Below are positions 1 to 11,829 of a stretch of 64,000 bases of DNA, one piece after another. The notes below the pieces were generated by a model. That model saw only the letters and a list, made by a program, of their open reading frames with translations. It ran no database searches and was not told the origin of the DNA. Position 1 is the first letter of the stretch. Each line of letters starts with the position of its first letter. This DNA comes from Henricia sp. BOLD:AAB3569 (Eukaryota; Echinodermata; Asteroidea; Spinulosida; Echinasteridae): assembly GCA_037783545.1 (NCBI GenBank), contig JBBELK010000622.1:372001-436000 (forward strand), read 5' to 3'. Both the position numbers and the translations under genes were made by a program.

Positions 1-267
1 TGTGGATGAGGTCAACTGTTTTACACTTCGACTAAGGTGGGGTATCCAAAAATATGACAATACCATTGACCTTTCCCACATGTCACATTAAAGGGGCATG
101 TAATAATATTTGATATTTAAAAATCAATAAAAACTCAACCGTTTGACTTACTTTGGTGATTCCTTCATATACGATCACTAACAATGGTCATCCCGAACAC
201 CACACATGTTCATAAAAAGGAATTGGAACAGCCATGTGTTCGTTTTCAAGAACGAACACATTTCTAG
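1..267 (+). mobile_element. Helitron/Helentron-like nonautonomous repeat, 3' part
   Basis: This copy ends in a perfect 10-bp-stem hairpin (235-260, TGTGTTCGTT / AACGAACACA) followed three bases later by CTAG (264-267) and then T. A subterminal hairpin plus CTRR followed by T is the hallmark of rolling-circle transposon 3' ends. The same end recurs at 12,105-12,137 and 13,550-13,582, and the 230 bases before it match those copies. No transposase is present. The 5' end lies outside the window. The class assignment is inference from the termini. Confidence 0.5.
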
Positions 268-1172
268 TTTTACAATATATTCCTCATCATCTATTTTCCA
301 CTTTTTATGTACATATTCTTAGATTTATACTTTTAGTGTATAAATTCATAGTTCCTTTGTCCTGTGTAGATGCCCATAGTGCAGTGTAGTATAGCCACTG
401 TTTAGACCATTAATCCCCTAAGTTCAGTTGCTGCATGCATATATAATGAGGTGCCACACCTTAGTACAGGGAGGCAGGAAGTCTACCAAGAGAGTTTATT
501 ACCCTGCAGGGATTTATTTTGTCCAGTGTTTATTGGAGCGTGTGACCTAAGACACCAGTAGTGTCTTATTATACTGGCACACTGGTCCTTAAGTTTATGT
601 GATGCAGCATATATTACTCATATTTCTCTTTTAAAACTTAATTAAACATGCCATCTGCATACTGTTTAGCATTTATTTAGTTATGTTATTTCTTTATAAT
701 CCTGTTCTGATGATATTAATTCATTTTTCCTACGTTAGTTTCTTTATGGATCATTAGGTTATAATGATGAGTGGACTGATTTAAGTCTATGGTTTGCTGA
801 GTCCATAGTCATATATTTAGAGGTCATTGCACATTTGCTTTAGTTATTTCCTATTTTGTCTTTGCAAGTTTAAGCATTTCCATGCCTTGTATTAATTCAT
901 TTTGGAATTTCACTTGACTTTACAGTTAGAGGCAAATTGTGTTATCAAGTTCGATTTATCTCTTTTGATTGCATTGGATTCTCCGAGGATTATCGTTGTT
1001 CTTTTTTATAATTTACTTTGCTGGATTGGTATTTCCTAAAGCATTGTATTTATATGGAAATTCCATTTTGTATCTTTTGAGGGTTTTGGTTTTGCTTTAA
1101 AAGATGCAGTTCACCATTAAATGAACCAGACACAGTAATGTACACCATCCTTGTCGTGTCACATTTCCGGTG
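268..1172. other. No gene seen, AT-rich
   Basis: No convincing ORF, RNA gene or terminal repeat was found. The stretch is AT-rich and lies between the Helitron-like repeat and the broken LINE. Confidence 0.4.
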
Positions 1173-2345
1173 TCACATTATTATGATAAGCAAACTAATA
1201 GGACGATAATTAGTAGATTCCGAACGCTCCCTAGCACCCTTAAAGACAAGGACAACGGATGCCACTTTCCAGGATGAAGGAAACACAGAGACTGCCAAGC
1301 ACATATTGAATAGCCTGGCAAGAATAGGTGAAAGTTCTGGGGAACACATTTTCAAAACACTTGCAGGGATTCCATCAGGGCCAGTAGCTTTGGAGGCATC
1401 CAAGGAGTTAATAATCCGGGCAATCTTCTTTGAGAGGATCAGATACTACAGTGGCTGTTCGAGATGGAAAGGCCGGAGGTGAATGCCCCTCATCACTGAG
1501 TGTGGAGTTAGATGCAAAGATATCAGCAAAAAGGTTTGCCTTATCTTGAGGAGAAGTAAGAACTTCGGGTCCATGAAAGAGAGGAGGAATGGAGGACTTG
1601 TTGCGATTAAGTACACTATTGGCATCCGCCAAAAATCCCTAGAACCAAGCCGCTGCGTTGAGATAGAACTAGCAATAGAGTTTGCACACTGCTTCTTAGC
1701 ATCCTCTAGGACTCTCTTACATCGATTTCGAGCTTCATGAAAAAGACGCTTACTTTACAAAGTTTTCCGAAAGATGATACTTCTTAAAAAATGGTTACGA
1801 TGGGCAATTGCTGCAGCACAGGCTGGAGTGTACCAAGCTTGAGAATGGGCCCTGATCTGGTAGGTACGTGAGGGGATGTAAATCTCCATACCAAGGTTAA
1901 TCCATTGGGATAACTCGTCTACCGCCAAATCAGGTCCAAGACTTAGAATCGAAGACCACGGCACATCAGCGAGAAAACATCGAAAACCATCCCAGTCAGC
2001 CTTTCCAAACTGAAAAACAGTACGGTGAAAAGGCTGGAATGTAATTGTGGGAGAAGAATATGTTACGGAAACAGAGACAATTGAGTGATCTGAGTTACCA
2101 ATTGGAGGTAAGACTTTGGCAACACAGTCATCTGGGTTAGAACACAAGAAGAGATCCAGCAATTAAGCACCTACCATTGGAAGCACGATCCGGAATTTGT
2201 GTAGGTGATGAAACGTCCTGAGTAAGATCCTGGGAAATGGAAAAATTATGTGCTGCACTACCAGGAGTGTCAATATTACGAGAATGGGTCAGCCATTCCT
2301 TGTGATGAACATTGAAGTCACCAAATACCATAACTTGAGCAGAGG
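1173..2345 (-). pseudogene. Jockey/CR1-like LINE fragment (endonuclease end, linker, RT start)
   Basis: Read on the minus strand, the broken frames give, in order: the endonuclease motif GDFNVHHKEWL (about 2,250-2,330), the endonuclease C-terminal block SDHSIVSV (near 2,080), a linker, and the first reverse-transcriptase block with GPDGIPASVLK and NYRPISLL (1,190-1,390). These are typical of APE-type non-LTR elements often annotated as jockey. The RT catalytic core is missing because the element stops near 1,185. Several frameshifts separate the frames 2,137-2,345, 1,755-2,162, 1,408-1,632 and 1,173-1,403, so it is dead. At 2,345 it is cut by the BEL/Pao element, and a related piece resumes at 9,320. 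Jockey versus CR1 is not settled. Confidence 0.75.
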
Positions 2346-2896
2346 GGTTGGTTTGAATGAAATGATCGCCGCGCCAAAGCACCGCCCTGCGCTAGCGTGC
2401 GTGAACTTAACGCCGCCCTGCGTCAGCGTGCGCGAACGACGCGTTTGCATTCTTTATATAAACTTTGTTTTTAAACTCTTTGTCCTTACGTATTTCATAA
2501 TTCTGTTGTTTTCGATGCAAGTGCGAGGAAAGAAAAACCTTCAGGTAATTTGACAATAATATTATAAGATGATTAATTTTGAGTTCAGCACGTAAATGTT
2601 CATATATAGGCCTCGTACAAGATTTGTATTGTTAATTATCCGATTGTTTAATTCAGTGTATTTTAGTCCAGTCATTGCTCCTCATTTAAAGCCTTAATTT
2701 CATGCCTATATTTTAGTTGCCGATTCTATATTCCACCAGATTAACTTGTCAGTGTTTAATAGTTTAGATTGTGACTATATACCTTTTCTTGTTTCTGTCT
2801 TTACAGAATTTTACTTTGTATCAGTGCAGTAAGTGCAAAAGAATACAAATACATTAGAAGATCCTCACTTGCGTCACCGTACCAGAAGTTGCTTTT
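2346..2896 (+). repeat. 5' LTR of the BEL/Pao element
   Basis: A direct repeat of 8,785-9,319, starting around GGTTGGTTTGAATG and ending at AGAAGTTGCTTTT. It has TATATAAA at 2,455-2,462 as a candidate TATA box. Compared with the 3' LTR it has a 21-base duplicated GC-rich segment near 2,385-2,405. The exact first base is uncertain by a few nucleotides. Confidence 0.8.
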
Positions 2897-2960
2897 CTCG
2901 TTTGCACCAAAGTTCTGAAGGGATTGAAGTTCCAGTGAGAGTCGACTTAGCTGACTACCA

Positions 2961-3204
2961 GGGGCCAATTTCATAGAGCTGCTTAAGCATGAAAAATTGC
3001 TTAAGCATAACAAACTTTGCTTCATAAAATTATGTTACCAGCCAAAATTTCATGAGATTGTCATGGTAACAAAAAAGTCCCCTAACACTGGTCATACAAT
3101 GCTTCTATCACATGAGGATTTCACTGGTAACGTTCCCTACTGAGCCAGAGTTTTTTGTGCTTAAGCAAATATTTGTGCTTAAACACCTCTATGAAATTGG
3201 CCCC
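2961..3204. mobile_element. Short MITE inside the BEL/Pao leader
   Basis: The 244-bp segment is bounded by inverted repeats. It starts GGGGCCAATTTCATAGAG and ends with the complement CTCTATGAAATTGGCCCC. The inner parts TGCTTAAGCA and TGCTTAAACA extend the pairing to about 28 bp. It sits between the 5' LTR and the gag start, so it jumped into the BEL element. No coding capacity. The transposase family is not recognisable from the termini. Confidence 0.75.
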
Positions 3205-3251
3205 AGTTTGTGGAACTACCCGTTATAGTTGGTGAGCTTGAAGACGGCAAC

Positions 3252-5519
3252 ATGAGTTCGAGAGACGACGTTGAAAGCCGAGTAACCGAAGACGACGCCG
3301 TTCGTCAGAAATCGCGTGTTGAAGAGCTAAGGCTTAAACGGAAAATATTACGAGGAAAGCTCACACTTTGCATGAACCGCATCTACACCTGTATGGAAGA
3401 ACGCAGACTCGCCAAATCTCGGGCTGACAAGGAGCTGGCCATCCTGCAAAAGGAGTTTGCCAAGGCCTGCAACGTGAACGCCGAGTTGTTTGAGCTGCCG
3501 GATGCGGACTGTGATAAGTTGGGAAAATGGGAAACTGAGCTAGTGGAAAGCTTCTATGACTTCGATGAATGCGTCGCAAAGTACTTTGACGGTATAAACT
3601 TACCTGTTCCTGTTAAGTCCCCGATTCGTGAATGTTCGCCTTCTGTAGCTGCGGATCCGACGACGCAACTCCGTCAGGACTCGGATCAGACGGATCAAAG
3701 TTCATCTTCTTGCGTTCACGATTGCCGATCTGCCAGTGATCAACTGGCTTCTGAGCCAAGGTCAGTCATTGACATTCCGTTATCATGCGACGGAGTTCAA
3801 CCGTCGCACATCCAATCCCCTATGATGCCCCCATCCGAAACCAATGTGACGCCCCCATCCGAAACCGCTGTGATGCCCCAATCTGAAACCTCTGTGATGC
3901 CCCCATCGGGAACTACTGTGACGTCCAACCGTATGCCGGGAACCACTACTCATGAGTCGTTCGACGCATGGATTGATAAGCTGGTTGAATTTCAAGAGAC
4001 TGTTTTCGCTAAGAACAATTCCGAAGTGACTGTAGCGGATGCATTGTTTAGATTAGAAGCTAGTAGAGATGTTCCTTCACTCAAACTGAACAAGTTTAGT
4101 GGTGATCCACTGGGTTATGTAGATTTTTTAGATTCGTTCAGAACTCATATCCATAACAAGTGCCACCTCACCGATGACTCGAGAATGATGCAACTCAGAA
4201 TGCATCTAACCGGTGAGGCTGAAAGGGCAATTATGGGTCTGGGTTCTAGTGGTAAAATGTACCACACTGCCTTAAAGATGCTAAAGGAGCAGTTTGGGTG
4301 CAGGAGCATCGTTGCTAGAAAGTGCATTGATAATTTGATCGAGGGGCCAAAGATTGGTAACTCTGATCGTAGATCCTTGCGTGATTTCTCACTCGACATT
4401 GTTAATTGTCTTGCCACTCTTAACCGTATTGGTTTTCTTGCAGATGTCAATGCCTCTCAGAGTTTACGCCAAATAATCAAGCGTTTACCTGATTACATGA
4501 TTCTGAAATGGAAAGGTATTGCATCGCAAATTCGTGAACGAGATCAATTACCTAACCTTGCTCATATTAACAAGTTTCTTAGGAAGCAAGTTAAGGCCGA
4601 CTTTGATCCCGATTTCGGAGATCTTGCATGTGACAGAGCAGATAAGAAGTCTTCAAGAGATCGTCAGAAGTCCAAGGGTGTCAATGCTACCAGCGAGAGG
4701 ATACCCCAAGAGAGGAGGCCTATCAAGTGCTACGTCTGTGAGTCACCTCACAGAGTGACGGACTGTCCCAAATTTTTGAACTCCTCCCCCACAGAACGCT
4801 TCAAGATCGTCAAGGAGCATCGCCTCTGCTACTCGTGTCTCATCCGTGGCCATAGAAGTGAAGAGTGTAGATCCAAGAAGAAATGCGGCAAGAATGGTTG
4901 CACAAGAGTACATCATCCCTTGATCCACTTCGATCCTCCATCTAGCGGTGCCGTTTCTACCTTAGACCGAGACGGGATTCTGCCTGCTGTTCGTGTGATT
5001 TTCAGAGCTGGAAATGGAAGAGCCAGAGAAGGCAATGTTCTCATAGATAGCGGTGCAGCAACTACCATTATTCGAACAGATTTCGCGAAAGCTCTCAATC
5101 TACAGGGTAAAAGAGAACCACTGGAACTTTCAGTTGTTGGAGGCGGTCGCTTGAAGCAGAACTTTAGTCGTCGTGTGAAGTTTTGGATTTCGCCACTGTC
5201 TGGAGGCGAAGAACATGAAATAGAGGCACATGAGATCAACCGTACTATCCTGAGCGTTGCTTCTTTAGACCGTCAGTGGCTTTCCTCCTTCCCCCACATC
5301 TCTGATCTAGAATTATCCCATAAGGCCGGGCCGATTGACCTTATCCTTGGAGTCCAGTACGCCCATCTACATGCTGAAGAGGAGGTTCGGCAGGGCTTAC
5401 CATTTCAGCCAGTTGGAAAGAAGACCCCGCTTGGGTGGTTTGTGATTGGTCCAGGCAACATATCTTCTTCAAGGGCGTGCTGTCATGAAGGATCGTTTAG
5501 ATCTGAGCAAGCTGTATGA
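3252..5519 (+). pseudogene. BEL/Pao gag and protease region
   Basis: The first in-frame ATG is at 3,252, 48 bases after the MITE. The N-terminal half is charged with coiled-coil character. It is followed by a degenerate repeat of PPSET-like units (about 3,825-3,915) and the BEL-type gag domain (about 4,060-4,600). Two zinc-knuckle-like CCHC motifs begin at 4,728 (CYVC..H..C, then CYSC..H..C). The aspartic protease motif DSGAATTI starts near 5,047. The frame stops at 5,519, where a +1 shift is needed to continue into the RT, so the normal single polyprotein is interrupted. Gag builds the particle and the protease matures it. The identification rests on motif order and is firm. Activity is unlikely. 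Confidence 0.85.
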
Positions 5520-7230
5520 CTTGGAGACTTTGGGTGTAAGAGCACCGAGTTGTAGCTGTCCACTGGATACCATGTCCAAGGACGACAACAGAGCAATGGA
5601 TATGTTTGCTAACTCCTGCCACAAAGAGGGAGATCGCTATGTGATTGGACTTCCGTGGAAGAAGGACCCGTCCCTCCCACCGAATAATCGTCCTCTGGCT
5701 GAGAAACGTTTGGAGTCTTTGGAGCGAAGTTTATCCAAAAATCCCAACAAGGCCAGCATGTATGACAAGGCTATCAAGGAGTATGTGGAGAAGGGCTGGG
5801 CTGTCCGAGTGGATTCAGACGAACCTGCTGCGGGACCTGTCCACTATCTGCCCCATCATGGAGTATACCGACCAGAGAAAATTAGTACTCCTTTGAGAGT
5901 AGTCTTCGACCCTGCCAGCCAGTACCACGGAGTCTCGCTGAATTCATTTCTCCATGAAGGGCCGAATCTGATTGGAAACCTGCTTGGGGTACTACTGCGA
6001 TTTAGAGAGGATCTAGTGGCGATTGTTGGGGATATTTCCAAGATGTTCCTCCAAGTGTTGTTAAGATCGGAAGATACTGAAGTCCATCGCTTCCTGTGGC
6101 GAAACCTTGACAATTCCAGAAACCCAGATGTTTATCAGATGACGAGGGTTACATTCGGGGATAAGCCTTCACCCGCTATGGCCAGTTTCGTCATGCTGCA
6201 AATTGCTGAGAAATTCAAATCTACCTACCCCGAAGCTTCTTGGATACTGAAGTACGACAGATACATGGATGATCTGATTCATTCCTGCCCATCCACGACA
6301 CAAGCCACGCAGTTGACATCAGATGTAGACCTCCTTCTCAAGGATGGTTCCTTTAAGGTAAAGAAGTGGTATCGCTCAGCGTCAACCCCCGAAGAGATGA
6401 ATTCTAGCGTCAGCCTTGGTGACGAAGAGATCATCAAAACTCTCGGAGTGTATTGGAAACCGGCTGAAGATGTTTTGACTTTCAAGGTCAAGGAAGCTGA
6501 GACCGAGATATCCACAAAGAGATCAGTCCTGTCCAGGATGTCAATGCTATTTGACCCACTGGGGTTAGCTACGCCCGTGACCATCAAAGCTAGGATAGCT
6601 ATGCAAACTATCTGGCGGTTGGACAAATTAGGATGGGACGACGAACTTCCCAAAGATCACGTGGAATTGTGGACCAAGTTGTTTGAAGATCTAAAGGAAA
6701 TCGAGATGCTAGACGTGCCCAGGAGCATTAAGCCAGCAGATGCAATCGGCGTTACCGAGTTGCATGTTTTTGCAGATGCGAGTATTTCCGCCTATGGTGC
6801 TGTCGCCTACATGCTTTGGAACACCCCCAATGGTCCATGCGTTCGTCTATTTGCGGCAAAGTCTAGAGTTGCTCCTCTTCGCCAGACCACAATCCCGCGA
6901 CTGGAATTGATGGCTGCGCTCATCGCCTCACGTTTGGCCAAGATGCTTCACACTGAGCTTCGGGAAAAACCCCAGGTTCATCTGTGGACAGATGCACGCA
7001 TTGTTCTTCACTGGATACAGTCTGAATCAATCGATCTGAAGCCTTTCGTAGGAGTTCGTGTTGCAGAGATACAGTCAACCTGGCCTACAAGTCTATGGAA
7101 CCATGTACCCACTGAAGCCAACCCTGCTGACGATCTAAGCCGTGGTCTGAAAGCTTCTGAGATGGCATGCGGTGGGTCAATGGACCGTCCTTTCTTCGAC
7201 TCCCAAAAGAGGAATGGCCAACGCCAATGA
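5446..7230 (+). pseudogene. BEL/Pao reverse transcriptase and RNase H region
   Basis: This frame overlaps the gag-protease frame by 74 bases. It contains the RT palm with DISKMF (first metal-binding aspartate) and the catalytic YMDD box near 6,264. Then comes the linker TLGVYW and an RNase H domain beginning LHVFADAS (near 6,763) with PRLELMAAL (near 6,896), typical of BEL/Pao polymerases. The frame ends at 7,230, but homology already moves to another frame near 7,160, marking a one-base indel. RT and RNase H copy the element RNA into DNA inside the particle. The RT catalytic residues appear intact, but they cannot be expressed as one protein with gag or integrase. Confidence 0.87.
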
Positions 7231-8500
7231 AAGCAACAGCTCCCTTGGAGGATCCGGAGAAAAAGAAGCCGAAGCTGATCTCGTCTGTCTCTAGTGTGAA
7301 CACCACCTCACCGATTGATTGCCGGAGCTTTTCAAGCTGGAGAAGATTGTTGAGAGTTACAGCTTATTGTCTACGCTTCATCTACAACTTGAAATCCAGG
7401 AGACAAAGTCAGATGAAGACACGGGTCGGAATTCTCATGCCAGAGGAGCTCATGGAAGCTGAAATTTATTGGTTGGCCAATTGCCAGCGGGATTTGGGAG
7501 ATTGGTCTGTCAAATGTCGTGACCTCGCCCCATTCGTCGATGTTGAAGGTCTCGTAAGAGTCGGCGGACGTCTAAGGAAGGCAAGTCTCCCATACGATCA
7601 AGTTCACCCAATTCTACTGCCTTCTTCGGGTCGCATATCCCGATTGATAATGGAAGAAGTCCACAGTGCAGCGGCCCACCCAGGAGCTGAAAGGACATTG
7701 TCCGACAGTAGACGGAAATACTGGATCCTCAAAGGTCGGAGCCTTGCAAGGGAGACGGTGAGAAACTGTGTAGTCTGCCGTAAGCTCCGTCAGTCTCCAC
7801 ATGTCACCCTGATGGCCGATTTACCCAAGGATCGTCTAAGATTGTTCTCGTCACCATTTACAACGGTTGGAGTTGATCTGTTTGGTCCTTTCAAGCTGAG
7901 ATACGGTCGCAATAAGGTGAAAAAAGCCTGGGGAGCCATATTCACCTGTGCCACTGTTCGAGCTATCCACTTGGAGGTAGTAGAGGACCTTTCTACCCAA
8001 GCCTTTATGCATGCAATTAGACGATTTGCTGCACATCATGGCTGGCCTTCAACCATAATATCACACAACGGCACTTCTTTCATTGGTGCAGAAAAGGAGC
8101 TAAAGAAGCTGTTCAAAGAGGATCGAAAACAGTTGGAAGACTTCGCAGTTCTTCACAAATTGGAGTGGCGATTTATCACTCCCCTCAGTCCTCATCAAGG
8201 AGGATTTTACGAGAGCTTGATCAAGCAAGTGAAGAGCGCCCTGAGAGTATCAATTGGAGGCCAGACCCTTACGTGGAATGAAATGACGACAGCCTTCAGT
8301 GAAGTAGAAGCTCTTCTTAACTCCAGACCGATCGGTCATTCACCTGATGACGCCAATGACTTGAGACCTCTCACTCCCAACCACTTCATGATTGGACGTG
8401 CTTCTACAGATGTTCCGCAGGGTGCGTTCAACGAGACAAGAAATTTGCACAAGCGGTTTGAGTTTGTCCAGGGTCTTATCACCCAATTCTGGAAGTTTCA
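7167..8500 (+). pseudogene. BEL/Pao integrase region with a changed active-site residue
   Basis: The frame opens by a shift from the RNase H frame. It carries the H2C2 zinc-binding domain (EVH..AHPGAERT..CVVC, about 7,660-7,780) and the DDE catalytic core: first aspartate in VGVDLFGPF (near 7,870) and glutamate in GGFYES (near 8,203). The second acidic position, expected as DNGT, reads HNGT because codon 8,064-8,066 is CAC instead of GAC. That alone should abolish strand transfer. The frame continues to 8,654, but homology leaves it near 8,500, where another indel lies. Confidence 0.86.
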
Positions 8501-8754
8501 CGAGAGAATACTTCCACACCTTAATGTCACGAAGGAAATGGCGACATGCTACTCGGCAGCTTCCTGTTGGAGATATCGTGCTGCTTGCAGACCACAACGT
8601 CGCCCGCGGAAAGTGGGACCTGGCACGAAACGTCGAAGTGTATCCCGGTCATGACGGAATCGTCCGAAATGTTCTGGTCAGGACCAAGAGTGGAGAAAAG
8701 AAGCGGAGCGTTCAGAAATGTTGTCTAATCTCAGAGGGAGATGAAGCCATGTAA
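8497..8754 (+). pseudogene. BEL/Pao C-terminal domain (DUF5641-like)
   Basis: This frame carries the conserved tail that follows BEL/Pao integrases: LPVGDIVLLADHN, then GKWDLARNVEVYPGHDG and VRNVLVRT. It ends in a stop at 8,752-8,754, just before the purine tract and 3' LTR. It is separated from the integrase core by a frameshift near 8,500. The role of the domain is not well defined. It is probably part of integrase DNA binding. Confidence 0.75.
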
Positions 8755-8784
8755 AGAGTTGGTCTTTCTTCTGTGGCCCCGGAG

Positions 8785-9319
8785 GGTTGGTTTGAATGAA
8801 ATGATCGCCGCGCCAAAGCACCGCGTGAACTTAACGCCGCCCTGCGTCAGCGTGTGCAAGCGACGCGTTTGCATTCTTTATATAAACTTTGTTTTTAAAC
8901 TCTTTGTCCTTACGTATTTCATAATTATGTTGTTTTCGATGCAAGTGCGAGGAAAGAAAAACCTTCAGGTAATTTGACAATAATATTATAAGATGATTAA
9001 TTTGAGTTCAGCACGTAAATGTTCATATATAGGCCTCGTACAATATTTGTATTGTTAATTATCCGATTGTTTAATTCAGTGTATTTTAGTCCAGTCATTG
9101 CTCCTAAATTAAAGCCTTAATTTCATGCCTATATTTTAGTTGCCGATTCTATTTTCCACCAGATTAACTTGTTAGTGTTTAATAGTTTAGATTGTGACTA
9201 TATACCTTTTCTTGTTTCTGTCTTTACAGAATTTTACTTTGTATCAGTGCAGTAAGTGCAAAAGAATACAAATACATTAGAAGATCCTCACTTGCGTCAC
9301 CGTACCAGAAGTTGCTTTT
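8785..9319 (+). repeat. 3' LTR of the BEL/Pao element
   Basis: A direct repeat of the 5' LTR. It lacks the 21-base duplication of the left copy and has several substitutions. It abuts LINE sequence at 9,320. Confidence 0.8.
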
Positions 9320-10215
9320 AACCAAGGTTAATCCATTGGGATAACTCGTCTACCGCCAAATCAGGTCCAATACTTAGAATCGAAGACCACGGCACATCAG
9401 CGAGAAAACATCGAAAACCATCCCAGTCAGCCTTTCCAAACTGAAAAACAGTACGGTGAAAAGGCTGGAATGTAATTGTGGGAGAAGAATATGTTACGGA
9501 AACAGAGACAATTGAGTGATCTGAGTTACCAATTGGAGGCAAGACTTTGGCAACACAGTCATTTGGGTTAGAACACAAGAAGAGATCCAGCAATTAAGCA
9601 CCTACCATTGGAAGCACGATCCGGAATTTGTGTAGGTGATGAAACGTCCTGAGTAAGATCCTGGGAAATGGAAAAATTATGTGCTGCAATACCAGGAGTG
9701 TCAATATTACGAGAATGGGTCAGCCATTCCTTGTGATGAACATTGAAGTCACCAAATACCATAACTTGAGCAGAGGGGTGCTGAGAAATAGCCGAGTCAA
9801 TGCTATCAGAGATAGCATCAAGCACTGCGCAAGATGATGATGAAGGTGAACGATACAGAAAAAAATAGGTAAGTTGTGGAATGGAGAAGCGAAAGGCGAA
9901 AGCACATGTATTCATGAATGCCACATTCCAAAGTGCTTTCACGGACTAAGGGGAGGGTTTCCTTGACATAGACACCCAGACCATGTGATGGAGGGTGGTC
10001 AAGGCGATGAAAGATATATCCCGGTAACTTGAAAGAATCTGAAGAAATATCACAATTCAGTCTGCTCTCAGATAGAGCCAGCAAATCAGGAGAATTATTA
10101 AGAACAAAAGACTGAACAGAGGTGAAGTTGGAACGAAAGCCCCTGATATTAGAAAAAGCAATACCTAGAGGCTTTGAACGCTGCGCACGGGCAGGTGGAT
10201 TTGCGCGAGCAGGTA
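9320..10215 (-). pseudogene. Jockey/CR1-like LINE fragment (endonuclease N-terminal part)
   Basis: On the minus strand this reads the start of an APE-type endonuclease: NIRGFRSNFTSVQSFV (about 10,130), LLALSESRLN (near 10,070), HGLGVYVKETLP (near 9,970), then GDFNVHHKEWL (near 9,740) and SDHSIVSV (near 9,510). Frame breaks near 9,830 and 9,580 disable it. Its first 458 bases (9,320-9,777) duplicate 1,891-2,344 of the other LINE piece with only a few mismatches. So this is not simply the continuation of that piece across the BEL insertion. The right boundary near 10,215 is approximate. Confidence 0.72.
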
Positions 10216-10779
10216 AAGTTTATTTATTCTTTGTTTGTGTAGTCATTATAATAATTGATTGGAGAAAAAGAGTCTCAGTAATCTAAAGTCTGAAACCTGC
10301 CTAAAACAATCAGAGGAAACAAATGGACCATGCGGACACATTGTCGTAACAATGTCACCCCGATGGCCTCAGGAATGCAATCGAAAGTGGCTGCACGGAC
10401 CACCAATCCATGCATGTCCATGGCAGTACAACCACCTCGACATTTTACACCTGTTGATAGATCGGCCTTTCAGAGCATTACCACTGAGTTCGCGATCCTA
10501 TACTACCAGGCGGCCATGACCTGCAACATGTTTATTTCCGGTACTCTTCGGAGAGGCGGAGTTCAGATGATCCAAGGAGGGTCCTGGGCGAGTATCAAAA
10601 ATTGTAGGGTCTAGACCAACTGAGAGGAGATAGAAGAAAAGAAAGGAATGAGAGAAAAAGAGGAAAAACTGGCAGAACTTCGTCTAGTCCAGAAACAAGG
10701 TAATTTAACCTCTTCACTGGACTACTGCAAAAGATGGGGTAACGACGCCAGACGGAAAAGAAGAGTTTTCCTACCCCCA
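10216..10779. other. No gene seen; possibly LINE 5' region
   Basis: Overlapping short frames on both strands show no domain. Because it lies upstream of the minus-strand endonuclease, it could be the 5' UTR or ORF1 remnant of that LINE, but no motif proves it. Confidence 0.3.
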
Positions 10780-10783
10780 TTAA

Positions 10784-11595
10784 AGGGACACACCGGCTTT
10801 GTTGGGGTATTTTGGGCTCGAAATAAACCCATACATCATTCTGAAGCGCTTTGCAGAGAAAATTAGATATATCTTGAAAAGACGCCGTCAAATTTGGCCG
10901 TTTTTGAGCATTTTTTTAAAACTTCAAGGTCACGTGACTTTGTGGAACCAGGTTCTGATTCCAAAAAGTCACATGGTATTCCGAGTTAGTTTTGTGTCCA
11001 GCCGCATGAATGTTTTCTACTGCAGAACTGCACCAAATTCAACTCTGATTGACCCCCAATATTGACAAAAGATAGACTATTTATACAGGTATGAAACAAA
11101 GTGAAACATATGTATGAACATTCAAACATAAATGTTTGTTTCGAGAGTCCGGAGAACGGGAGCGAGCGCGTGCTACGGCAGGCTACCGTGGAGTGTAGGA
11201 TATTTGCCCTGCGCAGCACGGCAAATAGCCTGAAAACGGCCGGGTGTGTTGCTCCGGTGTACGTTTGTGAAGACAAAACATGATGCCAACTCCCGGCAAA
11301 AGAAAACGGAAATTCCTATTCGGTCGTCCGGGCTGTCCAGTGAAATCGTCAGCAGGAAATTGGAGATATCCTGAGTAGGAGAAGAGCAAATCGTTTGTGA
11401 CAAAGTCGGGAGGCTCGCGCGTAGTTGACGGCTGGTAAAGCGTATAACCCGTCTTTTGACCGTTTTTGTTAATTTTGAACTTCTTTAGTAAATTACGGGA
11501 TATTTTGATGATATTTTTTCACAACGACCATCAAAAAAGTATTGTCAATGCTGCTACATCTCTAAATCATGTAAACAGTAGGCAGGTGTGTACCT
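10784..11595. mobile_element. TTAA-flanked MITE, family 1
   Basis: The 812-bp body is flanked by TTAA on both sides (10,780-10,783 and 11,596-11,599). Its ends are inverted: AGGGACACACCGGC and the complement of CAGGTGTGTACCT. TTAA target duplication is characteristic of piggyBac-type transposition. No transposase frame is present. A second, 5'-truncated copy in inverse orientation occupies 18,925-19,693, and the two share long colinear stretches such as CGTCCGGGCTGTCCAGTGAA at 11,327. Confidence 0.65.
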
Positions 11596-11598
11596 TTA

Positions 11599-11640
11599 AC
11601 AATGGTGTGTGCCAATTTCCATAGTTAGTTGCTCATAGTG
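11599..11640. repeat. Single terminus of a CACTATGA-type MITE
   Basis: The 42-bp module AACAATGGTGTGTGCC..TTGCTCATAGTG also occurs at 14,792-14,843 and twice, head to head, at 44,540-44,628. Here it begins inside the 3' TTAA of the preceding MITE, so the two elements are adjacent or nested. Confidence 0.5.
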
Positions 11641-11829
11641 ATATCAGGTGCGATTGGAATTGGGATTCGGGGGTGGAGGAGGCGGGTAGAGGTGGTATAG
11701 AGGAGACTGGGGTTTGGGGGTGGGTGTGTGGTCATATCTGGTGCGATTAGGATTTGAGGGTGGGGTGGAGGTTGAATTTAGGTAAGGTTCAAAGTGACCT
11801 GTCACTACCACCCCCCCCCCCCCCCACCC

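Larger units (their letters stand above)
2346..9319 (+). mobile_element. BEL/Pao LTR retrotransposon, decayed
   Basis: Two near-identical direct repeats (2,346-2,896 and 8,785-9,319) enclose a gag-protease-RT-RNaseH-integrase coding region in the order of BEL/Pao elements. A purine-rich GGAGGG lies just before the 3' LTR. The LTRs differ by a 21-base tandem duplication in the left copy plus scattered substitutions. The reading frame is broken by three shifts (near 5,460-5,510, 7,160 and 8,500), and the integrase has lost an active-site aspartate. No matching target-site duplication is visible because the two flanks come from overlapping parts of the LINE. BEL/Pao proteins normally form a virus-like particle and integrate a cDNA copy. 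This copy should not be able to. Confidence 0.88.
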
